This document shows, piece by piece, positions 9,000 to 18,944 of a DNA stretch of 64,000 nucleotides. The notes beneath the pieces are model-generated. The model was not told where the DNA came from, made no database searches, and was given only the letters and a program-made list of their open reading frames with translations. How positions within the stretch are numbered: position 1 is the first letter of the stretch; each line of letters begins with the position of its first letter. The position numbers and the translations under genes were made by a program. This DNA comes from Comamonas sp. GB3 AK4-5 (lineage in GTDB: Bacteria > Pseudomonadota > Gammaproteobacteria > Burkholderiales > Burkholderiaceae_C): contig NZ_CP166730.1 of NCBI RefSeq assembly GCF_041320665.1, positions 4,588,001-4,652,000 on the forward strand. Reading direction: 5' to 3'.

Positions 9000-10988
9000 A
9001 TGACCGAGCCGCAGGACCTCGCCTTCAAAAAGCGCTACCCCACGCTGGAGCAAAACGAGGTGCTGAACGCCACGGCCAGCTCGGTGCTGATCAGCGCCCT
9101 GGCCGGCACGGGCAAGACCACCACCCTGGCCATCAAGGCCGCCGACCTGATCCGCCACCATGGCGCCAGCCGGATTCTGATGCTGGCCTATTCCGACGCC
9201 GGCCTGGCCGCCATGGCCCAGCGCCTGCAGCAGTTCGCCCCGCAGGCCGCGCCTGCGCTGCAGATTCTGACGGTGGAGCAGCTCTGCGCCCAGCTGCTGC
9301 AAGAGCAAGGCGACCCGCTGCTGTGCATCACCGAGCCACTGCAGCGCCAGCTGCTGATACGCCAGGCACACAGCGCGCTGCTGCAAGACCAGGCCTTGCA
9401 CACCACGCCCGAGCTGGCCGAGTTCCTGTCGCACGCCCTGGATGTGCCGGCCTTTCTGCGCTTCGAGGCCCTGGCCAAACAGCAGCTCTTGCTGCGCAGC
9501 ATCGACAACGCCGGTCTCAGCCCGCTGCAATACTGCCGCGAACATGCGCTGGACTACGGTCTCTACCTGCTGCTGGCCAAATACGAGCGCCTGCGCGTGG
9601 GGCTGAACGACGAGGCTCTGTTCTACACCCCGGGCGACTGCACCTACGAAATCGCCCGCCAGCTGTGCGAGCTGGACTTTGAGGATGGTTTTGCGCCGCT
9701 GCAGGGCCGCTTCGATGCCGTGCTCTTCGACGAGCTGCAGGATCTCGACGAAGCCGCCATGCTGGTGCTGCGCCATCTGGTGCGTGGCGGCAACGGGCGG
9801 TTTGTGGGAGCGGGCGACTTCAACCAGCACATTCTGCCCGGCGCCTTTTCGGTGTTTGGCGACGGCCAGGCCCGCATACGCCAGGAGCTGCCGGCCGACA
9901 CCCTGGTGCTATCGCTCAGCACCACCTACCGCTTTGGCAACCGCATCTGCCAGGCCTTGAATCCCTTGTTCGCGGTGGATTTTTCGTCCCACTACCCGCG
10001 CAAGCCGGCCTGGTTCGAGCCGCTGCGCTACCGCGACGACGCCGACTGCGCCCGCCAGCTGCTGGCCATACACCAGAGCGTGCTGCAGCAGGGCCCCGAC
10101 CACAGCGGCCAACCGCCGGCCCTGCATGTGGTGTTGCGCGCCCCCGAAGACACGGTGCTGCTGGAATGGATGTTTGCCCACGAAGGCGTGCACTACGCCT
10201 GCAAGGGCATGCAACGCTTCTACCAGCGCCCCGAGCTGGCCCTGGTGCTGACGCTGATGGCCGCCCTGCCCGGCTGCCGCAGCAGCGCGCTGCTGACCCA
10301 GGGCATCGTCAGCCACGCCCTCGCAGGACTGCAGCGCTATGTGCGTCGCAGCCGCGAACCCGATGGCGACATGCTGGCCAATGGCCAGTTCGACATGCCG
10401 GCCCTGGGCGACGATGTGATCGAGTTCGACAGCAAGGCCGTGGCCGCACAGCTGTTGGGCAGGCCCGACAAGCTGCGCCATTTCCTGGTCCACGCCAGTC
10501 CCGCACTTGATGCGCCCGTGGCCTCGGCCCTGATCGAGCGCCTGCTGGAGCTCCCCCCCGAAGCCTGCGCCGATGCCGGTGCGCTGTGCCAGCACCCGCT
10601 GCTGCTGCAGTTCTTTGAGCAAGCCCCCATCAGCCCGCAGGCGCTGCGCAGCTGCCTGGACAGCCTGCAGGCGCTGGCCCATATCTGCACCGGCCTGGCT
10701 GTGGACGAGTTTCTGGGCCGCCTGACGCTGATGGTCCAGGCCAGCATCCAGCAACACCAGCAGCGCGAAATCCCCAGCCTGCAGCTGCTCACCGTGGAAC
10801 GCTGCAAAGGCCATGAATACGACAACGTGGCCGTCCCTCTGGTGGAACGCGGGCGCTTTCCGCGCAGCGTGGCCCGGCAAGACGCCTACCGCGAACGCAA
10901 TATGCTCTACGTGGCCATGACCCGGGCCAGCAAGCGGCTGTGGCTGCTGGAGGGGGAGCGGCGGCCGGTCAGCCCCGGGCCGGTGTAG
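9000..10988 (+). CDS. UvrD/Rep-family superfamily 1 DNA helicase
   Basis: 662 residues. ATP-dependent 3'-5' helicase fold with the expected motifs in order: Q-like EQNEV, Walker A ALAGTGKTTTLA (about residues 33-44), motif II LFDELQDLDEAA (about 242-253), motif III GAGDFNQHI, motif IV TTYRFGN, motif V LLTVERCKGHEYDNV and motif VI RNMLYVAMTRASKRLW near the C-terminus. It is shorter than UvrD or Rep and the middle region is divergent, so it belongs to a lesser-known branch of unknown role. Stands alone between the LysR gene and an intergenic region full of inverted repeats. Confidence 0.9.
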   Translation: MTEPQDLAFKKRYPTLEQNEVLNATASSVLISALAGTGKTTTLAIKAADLIRHHGASRILMLAYSDAGLAAMAQRLQQFAPQAAPALQILTVEQLCAQLLQEQGDPLLCITEPLQRQLLIRQAHSALLQDQALHTTPELAEFLSHALDVPAFLRFEALAKQQLLLRSIDNAGLSPLQYCREHALDYGLYLLLAKYERLRVGLNDEALFYTPGDCTYEIARQLCELDFEDGFAPLQGRFDAVLFDELQDLDEAAMLVLRHLVRGGNGRFVGAGDFNQHILPGAFSVFGDGQARIRQELPADTLVLSLSTTYRFGNRICQALNPLFAVDFSSHYPRKPAWFEPLRYRDDADCARQLLAIHQSVLQQGPDHSGQPPALHVVLRAPEDTVLLEWMFAHEGVHYACKGMQRFYQRPELALVLTLMAALPGCRSSALLTQGIVSHALAGLQRYVRRSREPDGDMLANGQFDMPALGDDVIEFDSKAVAAQLLGRPDKLRHFLVHASPALDAPVASALIERLLELPPEACADAGALCQHPLLLQFFEQAPISPQALRSCLDSLQALAHICTGLAVDEFLGRLTLMVQASIQQHQQREIPSLQLLTVERCKGHEYDNVAVPLVERGRFPRSVARQDAYRERNMLYVAMTRASKRLWLLEGERRPVSPGPV

Positions 10989-11070
10989 CGCCCGGCCTTG
11001 GCCATTGGCTTCAATGCACCTCCCCGTACAAGATCAACATTCCGAGGCCGGGACTCGCCCCGGCAGGCGA

Positions 11071-11163
11071 GATCCTTTCTTGCTCGTGCAAGAAAGGATC
11101 CAAAGTCCACGCCCTTCTATACCCGACCCCAGCGCTATCGCGCCGGGGCCGGGTATAGAAGGG
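11071..11163. repeat. Two consecutive perfect inverted repeats (cruciform-type element)
   Basis: GATCCTTTCTTG (11071-11082) pairs with CAAGAAAGGATC (11089-11100) around a 6-base loop. Eleven bases later CCCTTCTATACCCG (11112-11125) pairs with CGGGTATAGAAGGG (11150-11163), with an internal CCCC/GGGG extension. Neither has a following T tract. The 11164-11269 stretch beyond holds nothing recognisable. Confidence 0.75.
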
Positions 11164-11269
11164 GAAGGCGGGGACCGGATACCTGCCCTGCGTAGACTGC
11201 GCCGCAAACGAGCGCATTGCGCCCCACGGCATATTTGGGCTTCCATAGGGCTGTGCCATATCCACAGCC

Positions 11270-11389
11270 CATGAAACTGGCGCGCCTCCATGCCAGGGCA
11301 CCGCGCAAGGGCCGCCCCGCCGCGCTGGTGCCGTCCCCCTCCGGCGCATAGCGCCAGAGAGGGGGAAGGCGCGCAGCGCCTCAGGGGGT
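11270..11389 (+). repeat. Interspersed repeat family 1, copy B
   Basis: Complete copy beginning CATGAAACTGGCGC and ending CTCAGGGGGTG. The central hairpin is well formed: CCCCCTC-CGGCGC, loop ATA, GCGCC-AGAGAGGGGG. This copy sits upstream of glcD and is the only one not at the 3' end of a gene. Confidence 0.85.
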
Positions 11390-11455
11390 GATTTCACAAC
11401 CTCCTTCAAGAAAACTCACGCACAGCCGCGCGCCCTTAATCTACAGTGGCGGGCT

Positions 11456-12958
11456 ATGAGCTTCGCCAGCCCCACCCCTACGCCCAGTGCACAAGAACGC
11501 GCTGCCCGCCAGGCCGAAGTGGTCGCCACCCTGAGCGCCCATGTGCCTGCCCACGCCTTGCTCTACCAGAGCGAGGACACCACGCCCTATGAGTGCGACG
11601 GCCTCACCGCCTACCGCCAGCGCCCGCTGGTGGTCTGCCTGCCCGAAACCTATGCTCAGGTGCAAGCCGTGCTCAAGGCCTGCCATGCCATCCAGGTGCC
11701 CGTGGTGGCGCGCGGTGCAGGCACGGGCCTGTCGGGCGGGGCCATGCCCCATGCCATGGGCGTGACGCTGTCGCTGGCCAAGTTCAACCAGATTCTGAAA
11801 GTGGATGCCCACAGCCGCACGGCCCTGGTGCAATGCGGTGTGCGCAACCTGGCCATCAGCGAAGCCGCCTCGCCTTTCGGCCTGTACTACGCGCCCGACC
11901 CCAGCAGCCAGATTGCCTGCACCATAGGCGGCAATGTGGCCGAGAACTCCGGCGGCGTGCACTGCCTGAAATACGGCCTCACCGTGCACAACGTGCTGAA
12001 GGTAAAGGGTTTCACCATTGAGGGCGATGCGGTGGAGTTCGGCTCCGACGCGCTGGATGCCCCCGGCTACGACCTGCTGGCCGCCATGATCGGCAGCGAA
12101 GGCATGCTGGCCGTGGCCACCGAAGTCACCGTCAAGCTCATACCCAAGCCCCAGTTGGCGCGCTGCATCATGGCCAGCTTTGACGATGTGCGCAAAGCCG
12201 GCGACGCCGTGGCCGCCGTGATTGCTGCCGGCATCATTCCGGCCGGGTTGGAGATGATGGACAAGCCCATGACCGCCGCCGTGGAGGACTTCGTCAAGGC
12301 CGGCTACGACCTGACGGCCGAGGCCATTTTGCTGTGCGAATCCGACGGCACGCCCGAAGAGGTGGAAGAGGAAATCGGCCGCATGAGCGCCGTGCTGACC
12401 GCGGCCGGCGCCACCGCCATCACCGTGAGCAACAGCGAGGAAGAGCGCATGCGTTTCTGGAGCGGGCGCAAGAACGCCTTCCCCGCCAGCGGCCGCATCA
12501 GCCCGGACTATATGTGCATGGACTCCACCATCCCGCGCAAGCGCCTGGCCGACATCCTGCTGGCCATCCAGGAGATGGAGCAGAAATACCAGCTGCGCTG
12601 CGCCAATGTCTTCCACGCCGGCGACGGCAATCTGCACCCGCTGATTCTGTTCGACGCCAACGACCCGGACGAGCTGCACCGCTGCGAGCTGTTCGGCGCC
12701 GACATCCTGGAAACCAGCGTGGCCATGGGCGGCACGGTGACGGGCGAGCATGGCGTGGGCGTGGAAAAGCTCAACAGCATGTGCACCCAGTTCACCACCG
12801 AAGAGAATCTGCAGATGTTCGCGCTGAAGGCGGCCTTCGACCCCGCAGGCCTGCTCAACCCCGGCAAGGTGATCCCCACCCACAACCGCTGCGCCGAGTA
12901 CGGCAAGATGCTGGTGCGCGGCGGCCAGATCAGCCACCCCGATCTGCCGCGTTTTTAA
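11456..12958 (+). CDS. glcD: FAD-linked oxidase, glycolate oxidase subunit GlcD type
   Basis: 500 residues, usual length. Oxidises a 2-hydroxy acid (glycolate or D-lactate) using FAD. PCMH-type FAD-binding half contains VVARGAGTGLSGGAMP and the PDPSSQIACTIGGNVAENSG segment; the C-terminal cap has NVFHAGDGNLHPLILFD and TGEHGVGVEKL, with the conserved DPAGLLNPGKVIP end. In many proteobacteria glcD is followed by glcE and glcF, which complete the membrane-linked complex; neither is present here, the next gene being an efflux lipoprotein. It may work with subunits encoded elsewhere or be a stand-alone D-2-hydroxyacid dehydrogenase. Confidence 0.88.
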   Translation: MSFASPTPTPSAQERAARQAEVVATLSAHVPAHALLYQSEDTTPYECDGLTAYRQRPLVVCLPETYAQVQAVLKACHAIQVPVVARGAGTGLSGGAMPHAMGVTLSLAKFNQILKVDAHSRTALVQCGVRNLAISEAASPFGLYYAPDPSSQIACTIGGNVAENSGGVHCLKYGLTVHNVLKVKGFTIEGDAVEFGSDALDAPGYDLLAAMIGSEGMLAVATEVTVKLIPKPQLARCIMASFDDVRKAGDAVAAVIAAGIIPAGLEMMDKPMTAAVEDFVKAGYDLTAEAILLCESDGTPEEVEEEIGRMSAVLTAAGATAITVSNSEEERMRFWSGRKNAFPASGRISPDYMCMDSTIPRKRLADILLAIQEMEQKYQLRCANVFHAGDGNLHPLILFDANDPDELHRCELFGADILETSVAMGGTVTGEHGVGVEKLNSMCTQFTTEENLQMFALKAAFDPAGLLNPGKVIPTHNRCAEYGKMLVRGGQISHPDLPRF

Positions 12959-12968
12959 ACACCCATCC

Positions 12969-12998
12969 TGGGCCCGCGCCAGCGCAGGCGTGGGCCCA
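12969..12998 (+). terminator. Strong hairpin 10 bases after glcD
   Basis: TGGGCCCGCGCC pairs with GGCGTGGGCCCA over 12 bp (one G-U pair) around a 6-base loop. No T tract follows, so termination is likely only in part intrinsic. Confidence 0.5.
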
Positions 12999-13131
12999 AC
13001 CCTGGGGGCAGATGCCCCTGTACCCTTCACACCGCCCTTCCGCCGCCCGCAGCTTGGGCGGCGCTGCGCCCCTCCAACAGCCGTCGTTTGCCTCATCCGC
13101 TGATGGCGGCATGCCTGTGTGCAGCAGCAGA

Positions 13132-13186
13132 TTACCGATTCGTTAAAAACCAACCGGTCGGTAACAGTCTTGATCTAGCTCAAGAC
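13132..13186 (+). promoter_or_regulatory. Candidate operators upstream of the efflux operon
   Basis: Two dyads lie side by side. TTACCGA (13132-13138) and TCGGTAA (13158-13164) form an inverted repeat of the kind bound by TetR efflux repressors. GTCTTGA (13167-13173) and TCAAGAC (13180-13186) form a second perfect dyad whose centre TTGATCTAGCTCAA (13170-13183) differs at one position from the FNR/Anr consensus TTGAT-N4-ATCAA. No regulator gene is adjacent, so the binding proteins are inference. The rest of 12999-13278 holds no gene; a GCCGCCC/GGGCGGC hairpin is also present. Confidence 0.45.
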
Positions 13187-13278
13187 CGCTCATCCCTCGC
13201 AGCTCCACACTTGTCTACAAGCTGCCCCTTGCCATGTCCCATGGCTTGCCTGGGACTGGCCATTTGGGATGCCTTGCA

Positions 13279-14754
13279 ATGAACACATTTGCCACCTTGC
13301 CCTTTTCCCGCCCCGTCACCTGGGCGGCCATGGGGCTGTGTGCCGCCTTGCTGGCCGGCTGCGCTCCGGGTGCCCGGCCACTGGCCCAGCCGGATGCGGC
13401 TGTCCTGCCCAGCCAGTGGCCGGCCGACAGCCCCCTGGGCCGCAGCGGGGCCGCAGCGCTGCCCGACTGGGGCGCCTTGGTACAAGACCCCACGTTGACC
13501 CGGCTGCAACAGCAGGCCCTGCTCCACAACCACGACCTGCGCCTGGCGCTGCTGCGCGTGGAAGAAGCGCGTGCCGCCCATGGCATTCAGCGGGCCGACC
13601 GCTTCCCCACCATCGGCGTGGGCAGCAGCCATGGCCGCGCCCGGGTGCCGGGTGACCTGAACGTCAGCGGCCGCCCGGTGATTGGCAGCGACCACGAGGT
13701 TTTTGTGGGCCTGAGCAGCTGGGAGCTGGACCTCTGGGGCCGCGTACGCAGCCTGGACCAGGCCGCCATGCAGCAATACCTGGCCACAGAAGCCGGCGCC
13801 CGCGCCACACGGCTGAGCCTGCTGGGCCAGGTGGCCCGCAGCTATCTTGCATTGCGTGAAATGGACGAGCGCCTGCAGCTGGCACGCAGCACGGTGGAAA
13901 CCCGTGCGGAGACGCTGCGCATCTTCACGCGCCGCTATGAAGTGGGTAGCACCTCCAAATACGCCCTGACCCAGGTGCAAAGCCTGCACCACCAGGCCCT
14001 GTCGCTGGCCGTGTCGCTGGAGCAGGCACGTGCCCCCATTGCCCACGCCCTGGCACAGATGACCGGCCAGGACATGGCCCAGTTGCCCGCCGCTGCGCGC
14101 GGTGCACTGATCTTCCGCGAAGTCCCTGCCGGCCTGCCCTCAAGCCTGTTGCAGGCCCGGCCCGACATCGTGGCGGCCGAGCACCAGCTGCAGGCCGCCC
14201 ATGCCCAGGTGAGCGCCGCACGCGCCGCCTTTTTCCCGCGCATTGCCCTGACCGGCAGCTGGGGCACGGCCAGCGCCCAGCTCGACGGCCTGTTCGATTC
14301 CGGCAGCCGGGCCTGGAGTTTTGCGCCCAGCATCTCGCTGCCGATTTTTGACGGCGGCCGCCGCAGCGCCAATCTGGACTTGGCCGCCGTGCGCCAGCAC
14401 AGCGCCGTGGTGGGCTACGAGCAGCGCGTGCAAACCGCCTTCCGCGAAGTGGCCGACGCCCTGGCCGCCCGCCACAGCCTGGCCCAGCAAACCCTGGTGC
14501 AGCAGGACAACCTCAAGGCCTTGCAGGAACGTGCCCGCCTGGCCCAGCTGCGCTATGACAACGGCGCCTCGCCCTATCTGGATGTGCTGGACGCCCAGCG
14601 CGATCTGCTGACCGCCGCACAGCAAGCCGTGCAAGCCCATTACGCCCTGCAGACCGCCCAGGTCAGCCTCTACACCGCCCTGGGGGGTGCACCACAAGCC
14701 GCTGCGGATTCCGCCAGCGCAGCCCCCTCCACCACCGCCCCCACCACCCACTGA
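13279..14754 (+). CDS. Outer-membrane efflux lipoprotein (NodT/OprM family)
   Basis: 491 residues from the ATG at 13279, chosen because it gives a clean lipoprotein signal with lipobox LAGC (Cys28). Forms the trimeric TolC-type channel across the outer membrane and periplasm. Two outer-membrane-efflux repeats are visible: the first with DLRLALLRVEEARAAHGIQR, ELDLWGRVRSLDQAA and RRYEVGSTSK, the second with RPDIVAAEHQLQAAHAQVSAAR, PIFDGGRR and ASPYLDVLDAQRDLL. The C-terminus ends in a Ser/Thr/Pro tail. It precedes the membrane-fusion and ABC genes by 10 bases or fewer each, giving a full tripartite exporter in one operon. Confidence 0.92.
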   Translation: MNTFATLPFSRPVTWAAMGLCAALLAGCAPGARPLAQPDAAVLPSQWPADSPLGRSGAAALPDWGALVQDPTLTRLQQQALLHNHDLRLALLRVEEARAAHGIQRADRFPTIGVGSSHGRARVPGDLNVSGRPVIGSDHEVFVGLSSWELDLWGRVRSLDQAAMQQYLATEAGARATRLSLLGQVARSYLALREMDERLQLARSTVETRAETLRIFTRRYEVGSTSKYALTQVQSLHHQALSLAVSLEQARAPIAHALAQMTGQDMAQLPAAARGALIFREVPAGLPSSLLQARPDIVAAEHQLQAAHAQVSAARAAFFPRIALTGSWGTASAQLDGLFDSGSRAWSFAPSISLPIFDGGRRSANLDLAAVRQHSAVVGYEQRVQTAFREVADALAARHSLAQQTLVQQDNLKALQERARLAQLRYDNGASPYLDVLDAQRDLLTAAQQAVQAHYALQTAQVSLYTALGGAPQAAADSASAAPSTTAPTTH

Positions 14755-14764
14755 GACCTCTGCC

Positions 14765-15844
14765 ATGCCTCTGTCCCCCTCTACCAAGAAGACGCTGACC
14801 CTGGTGGCCGTGGCCGCCGCCCTGGTGCTGGCCGGCGGCTACGCCTGGAAGCAATGGCAGGCCAGCCATGCCAATGAAGGCCTGGCCGGCGGCAACGGCC
14901 GCATCGAGGCCACCGAAATCGACGTGGCCACCAAACTCGGTGGCCGGGTCGATGAGGTCCTGGTCACCGAAGGTGCTTTTGTGAAGGCTGGCGAGCCCTT
15001 GGCCCGCATGCAGATCTACACGCTGCAGGCCCAGCATGCCGAAGCCGTCGCCGGCAAGGACCGCGCCGTGCATGGCGTGGCCGCTGCCCGCGCCCAGGTG
15101 GCGCTGCGTGAAAGCGACCATGCAGCCGCCCAAGCCATGATCAGCCAGCGCGAAGCCGAGCTGGACGCGGCCCGCCGCCGCCTGGCCCGCTCCGAAACCC
15201 TGACCAAGGAAGGCGCCAGCGCCGTGCAGGAGCTGGACGACGACCGCGCCCGCGTGCGCAGCGCCGAGGCTGCGCTCAAGGCCACCCAGGCCCAGGCCGC
15301 AGCGGCCAAGTCCGCCATCGAAGCGGCCCAGGCCAATGTCACCGGCGCCGACTCCTCGGTCAAAGCCGCCGCCGCCACGGTGCAGCGCATCGATGCCGAG
15401 CTGGACGACAGCACCCTGGTGGCCCCGCGCGACGGGCGCGTGCAGTTCCGCCTGGCCCAGCCTGGCGAGGTGCTGGGCGCCGGCGGCAAGGTGCTGAACC
15501 TGGTGGACCTGGCAGATGTCTACATGAGCTTCTTCCTGCCCGAAACCGTGGCCGGCCGTGTGGCCCTGGGCGCGGATGTGCGCATCGTGCTGGACGCCGC
15601 GCCGCAGTGGGTGATCCCCGCCAAGGTGAGCTTTGTGGCCAGCACCGCCCAGTTCACGCCCAAGACGGTGGAGACCGCCAGCGAGCGTCAAAAACTCATG
15701 TTCCGCGTCAAGGCCCAGATCGATCCGCAGCTGCTGCAAAAGCATTTGCAGCAGGTCAAGACCGGCCTGCCCGGCCAGGCCTGGGTGCTGGCCGAGCCCG
15801 GTGCGCAATGGCCGGCCCATCTGCAGGTGAAGTTGCCGGAGTAA
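14765..15844 (+). CDS. yhiI: HlyD-family periplasmic adaptor (YhiI type)
   Basis: 359 residues from the ATG at 14765, 10 bases after the channel gene. One N-terminal membrane anchor (about residues 12-28), a lipoyl-like half (GRIEATEIDVATKLGGRVDEV), a long alpha-helical hairpin rich in Ala, Glu and Arg (about 80-220), the second lipoyl half with STLVAPRDGRVQF, and a beta-barrel segment. Connects the inner-membrane ABC exporter to the outer-membrane channel. The pairing with RbbA- and YhhJ-like genes matches E. coli yhiI-rbbA-yhhJ, so the symbol is by synteny and resemblance. Confidence 0.85.
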   Translation: MPLSPSTKKTLTLVAVAAALVLAGGYAWKQWQASHANEGLAGGNGRIEATEIDVATKLGGRVDEVLVTEGAFVKAGEPLARMQIYTLQAQHAEAVAGKDRAVHGVAAARAQVALRESDHAAAQAMISQREAELDAARRRLARSETLTKEGASAVQELDDDRARVRSAEAALKATQAQAAAAKSAIEAAQANVTGADSSVKAAAATVQRIDAELDDSTLVAPRDGRVQFRLAQPGEVLGAGGKVLNLVDLADVYMSFFLPETVAGRVALGADVRIVLDAAPQWVIPAKVSFVASTAQFTPKTVETASERQKLMFRVKAQIDPQLLQKHLQQVKTGLPGQAWVLAEPGAQWPAHLQVKLPE

Positions 15845-15850
15845 GAAGGC

Positions 15851-18712
15851 ATGGCCCAGGCGCACCCCTCTTCCCCCCCGGCTGGCACAGCCTCCGTGGC
15901 CAGTCTGCGCAATGTGCGGCTGCGCTACGGCGCCACCGAGGCATTGCGCGACATCACGCTGGACATTCCTGCCGGCGGCATGGTGGGCCTGATAGGCCCT
16001 GACGGCGTGGGCAAATCCAGCCTGCTGTCACTGCTGGCCGGTGCCCGTGCGGTGCAGGAGGGCGAAGTCTTTGCCCTGGGCGGCGACATGGCCAGCCGCA
16101 CCCACCGCAACGCGGTCTGCCCGCGCATTGCCTATATGCCCCAGGGCCTGGGCAAAAACCTCTACCCCACGCTGTCGGTGGAAGAGAATTTGCAGTTCTT
16201 CGGCCGCCTGTTCGGCCACAACGCGGCCGAGCGCCGCGCCCGCATTGACGACCTGACGCAAAGCACCGGCCTGTACAAGTTCTTGCAGCGCCCGGCGGGC
16301 AAGCTCTCGGGCGGCATGAAACAAAAGCTGGGGCTGTGCTGCGCACTGATCCACGACCCGGATCTGCTGATCCTGGACGAGCCCACCACCGGCGTGGACC
16401 CGCTGGCACGCGCCCAGTTCTGGGACCTGATCCAGCGCATCCGCATCACACGCCCCCATATGAGCGTGCTGGTGGCCACGGCCTATATGGACGAGGCCCA
16501 GCGCTTTGGCTGGCTGGTGGCCATGGACGACGGCCAGGTGCTGGCCACCGGCACCCCTGCCGAGCTGCTGGCGCAAACGCAGACCCAGTCGCTGGAGGCA
16601 GCCTTTATCGCCCTGCTGCCGGAGTCGCGCAAGCGCGGCCATGCCGAGGTGGTGATTCCGCCCCTGCCCGACAGCGTCGACGGTGTGGATGACATTGCCA
16701 TCGAAGCCCAGGACCTGACCATGCGTTTTGGCGACTTTGTGGCCGTGGACCATGTGAACTTCCGCATCCGCCGGGGCGAGATTTTTGGCTTTCTCGGCTC
16801 CAACGGCTGCGGCAAGTCCACCACCATGAAGATGCTCACCGGCTTGCTGCCGGCCAGCGAAGGCCAGGCCAGCCTGTTCGGCCAGGCCGTGAACCCCAAG
16901 GACATCGCCACGCGCCGGCGCGTGGGCTATATGTCGCAGGCGTTTTCGCTGTATGGCGAGCTGACGGTGGAGCAAAACCTGGTGCTGCATGCCCAGCTGT
17001 TCCACGTCCCTGAAAGCCAGGTGCCGGCGCGCGTGCAGGAAATGCTGGAGCGCTTCGGCCTGACCGAAGAACGCCAGGCCCTGCCCGAGAAACTGCCCCT
17101 GGGCCTGCGCCAGCGCCTGTCGCTGGCCGTGGCCATGGTGCACCGCCCCGAACTGCTGATTCTGGACGAGCCCACCTCGGGCGTGGACCCGGTGGCGCGC
17201 GACCAGTTCTGGCGCCTGCTGGTGGAGCTGTCGCGCCGCGACCAGGTGACCATCTTCATCTCCACCCACTTCATGAACGAGGCCGCGCGCTGCGACCGCA
17301 TGTCCATGATGCACGCCGGCAAGGTGCTGGACAGCGACACGCCCGCCGCCCTCACGGCCAAGCGCGGCGCAGCCACGCTGGAGGAGGCCTTCATCGGCTA
17401 TCTGGTCGAGGCTTCGGGCGAAGCCGCCCCCCAGCTCGACGCCCAGCCTGCTCCGAAAAAAGAAGCAGCCTCTGCACAGACATCCAGTGTTTCAGCATCA
17501 CAGGCATCTGAAACCCAGGCAACCAAAGCACAGGATGCTGCGATTTCTGCAGCACCCTCCGCCCACGCTCACGCAGCCCGGCCTGCGCGCTTCAGCCTGC
17601 AAAGGCTGTGGAGCTATCTGTGGCGCGAAGCGCTGGAGCTGCAGCGCGACCCGGTGCGCGCCACGCTGGCCCTGGTGGGCTCGCTGGTGCTGATGGTGGT
17701 GATCGGCTTTGGCATCAGCATGGACGTGGAAGACCTGAAGTTCGCCGTGCTGGACCGCGACCAGAGCACACTGAGCCAGAGCTACACACAAAGCCTTTCG
17801 GGCTCGCGTTACTTCATCGAGCAGCCCCCGCTGACCTCGTATGAAGACCTGGACCAGCGCATGCGCGCCGGCCAGATTGCGCTGGCCATCGAGATCCCGC
17901 CCGGCTTTGGCCGCGATGTGCTGCGCGGCAGCCCGGTGGCCGTGGCCGCCTGGTTCGACGGCGCCATGCCCCAGCGCGGCGAAACCATCAAGGGCTATGT
18001 GCAAGGCATGCACCAGACCTGGCTGGTGCAGCAGCTGCGCGAGCGCACCGGCATGCGCCCGGCCAGTGCCGTCAGCGTGGAAACCCGCTTTCGCTACAAC
18101 CCCGACGTGAAGAGCCTGCCCGCCATCGTGCCGGCCGTGATCCCGCTGTTGATGCTGATGCTGCCGGCCATGCTCACGGCCCTGGCCGTGGTGCGGGAAA
18201 AAGAGCTGGGCTCCATCGTCAACCTGTATGTGACACCGGTGACGCGCACCGAATTCCTGGTGGGCAAGCAACTGCCCTATGTGGCCCTGGCCTTGCTGAA
18301 CTATTTGCTGATGTGTGCCATGGCGGTGTTCGTCTTTGACGTGGTGCCCAAGGGCAGCCTGCTCACGCTGACACTGGCGGCCTTCTTGCTCAGCATCATC
18401 GCCACAGGCATGGGCCTGCTGGCATCGGCCGTCACGCGCAGCCAGATCGCTGCCATGTTCTTTGCCATCCTGGGCACGCTGATCCCGGCCGTGCAGTTCT
18501 CCGGCCTGCTGGACCCAGTGTCTGCCCTGGAAGGCGCCGGCCGCTGGATTGGCGAGGCCTACCCCGCCACCTATATGTTCATCATCAGCCGAGGCGTGTT
18601 CAGCAAGTCCCTGGGCATGTCCGATCTGAGCGCCGCCTTCTGGCCTCTGCTGCTGATGATTCCGGTGATCATGGGCATTGCGATTTGGGCGCTGCCCAAG
18701 CAAGAAAAATGA
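15851..18712 (+). CDS. rbbA: Double-ATPase ABC exporter fused to permease (RbbA type)
   Basis: 953 residues, slightly longer than E. coli RbbA. Two ABC domains in tandem, then a membrane domain. ABC1: Walker [10 protein letters not shown] (about residues 50-58), signature [10 protein letters not shown], Walker [17 protein letters not shown]2: Walker [10 protein letters not shown] (about 316-324), signature degenerate as [10 protein letters not shown], Walker [15 protein letters not shown] Gln/Ser/Ala-rich linker (about 535-580) leads to an ABC-2 permease with one helix near 620 and a cluster of helices after 755. The family was named for ribosome association but its operon setting is export. 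Starts 6 bases after the adaptor gene. Confidence 0.92.
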   Translation: MAQAHPSSPPAGTASVASLRNVRLRYGATEALRDITLDIPAGGMVGLIGPDGVGKSSLLSLLAGARAVQEGEVFALGGDMASRTHRNAVCPRIAYMPQGLGKNLYPTLSVEENLQFFGRLFGHNAAERRARIDDLTQSTGLYKFLQRPAGKLSGGMKQKLGLCCALIHDPDLLILDEPTTGVDPLARAQFWDLIQRIRITRPHMSVLVATAYMDEAQRFGWLVAMDDGQVLATGTPAELLAQTQTQSLEAAFIALLPESRKRGHAEVVIPPLPDSVDGVDDIAIEAQDLTMRFGDFVAVDHVNFRIRRGEIFGFLGSNGCGKSTTMKMLTGLLPASEGQASLFGQAVNPKDIATRRRVGYMSQAFSLYGELTVEQNLVLHAQLFHVPESQVPARVQEMLERFGLTEERQALPEKLPLGLRQRLSLAVAMVHRPELLILDEPTSGVDPVARDQFWRLLVELSRRDQVTIFISTHFMNEAARCDRMSMMHAGKVLDSDTPAALTAKRGAATLEEAFIGYLVEASGEAAPQLDAQPAPKKEAASAQTSSVSASQASETQATKAQDAAISAAPSAHAHAARPARFSLQRLWSYLWREALELQRDPVRATLALVGSLVLMVVIGFGISMDVEDLKFAVLDRDQSTLSQSYTQSLSGSRYFIEQPPLTSYEDLDQRMRAGQIALAIEIPPGFGRDVLRGSPVAVAAWFDGAMPQRGETIKGYVQGMHQTWLVQQLRERTGMRPASAVSVETRFRYNPDVKSLPAIVPAVIPLLMLMLPAMLTALAVVREKELGSIVNLYVTPVTRTEFLVGKQLPYVALALLNYLLMCAMAVFVFDVVPKGSLLTLTLAAFLLSIIATGMGLLASAVTRSQIAAMFFAILGTLIPAVQFSGLLDPVSALEGAGRWIGEAYPATYMFIISRGVFSKSLGMSDLSAAFWPLLLMIPVIMGIAIWALPKQEK

Positions 18713-18720
18713 CGATGGAA

Positions 18721-18840
18721 CACCCCCCTGAGTCGCTACGCGCCTTCCCCCCGCTCTCGCATCGCGTTGCGATGCGGGCAGGGGGACGACACCAGCGCGG
18801 CGGGGCGGCCCTTGCGCGGTGTCCCTGGCGAATGGGGTCT
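18721..18840 (-). repeat. Interspersed repeat family 1, copy C (inverted)
   Basis: Inverted relative to the other copies, starting 8 bases after the rbbA stop with CACCCCCCTGAGTCGC. Hairpin GCATCGC, loop GTT, GCGATGC, enclosed by CCCCCCGCTCTC and GCAGGGGG. The stem bases differ from those of copy B on both sides, so pairing is kept. Confidence 0.85.
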
Positions 18841-18944
18841 CAGCATGCGATATGCCTGTGCTGTAGGGCCAAGGCCTCAGGCATGTGGAATGTCGGCCGG
18901 AGCGAGCATGCGCAGCACAGCGGGGCTCCGTTTCACCACCACAA

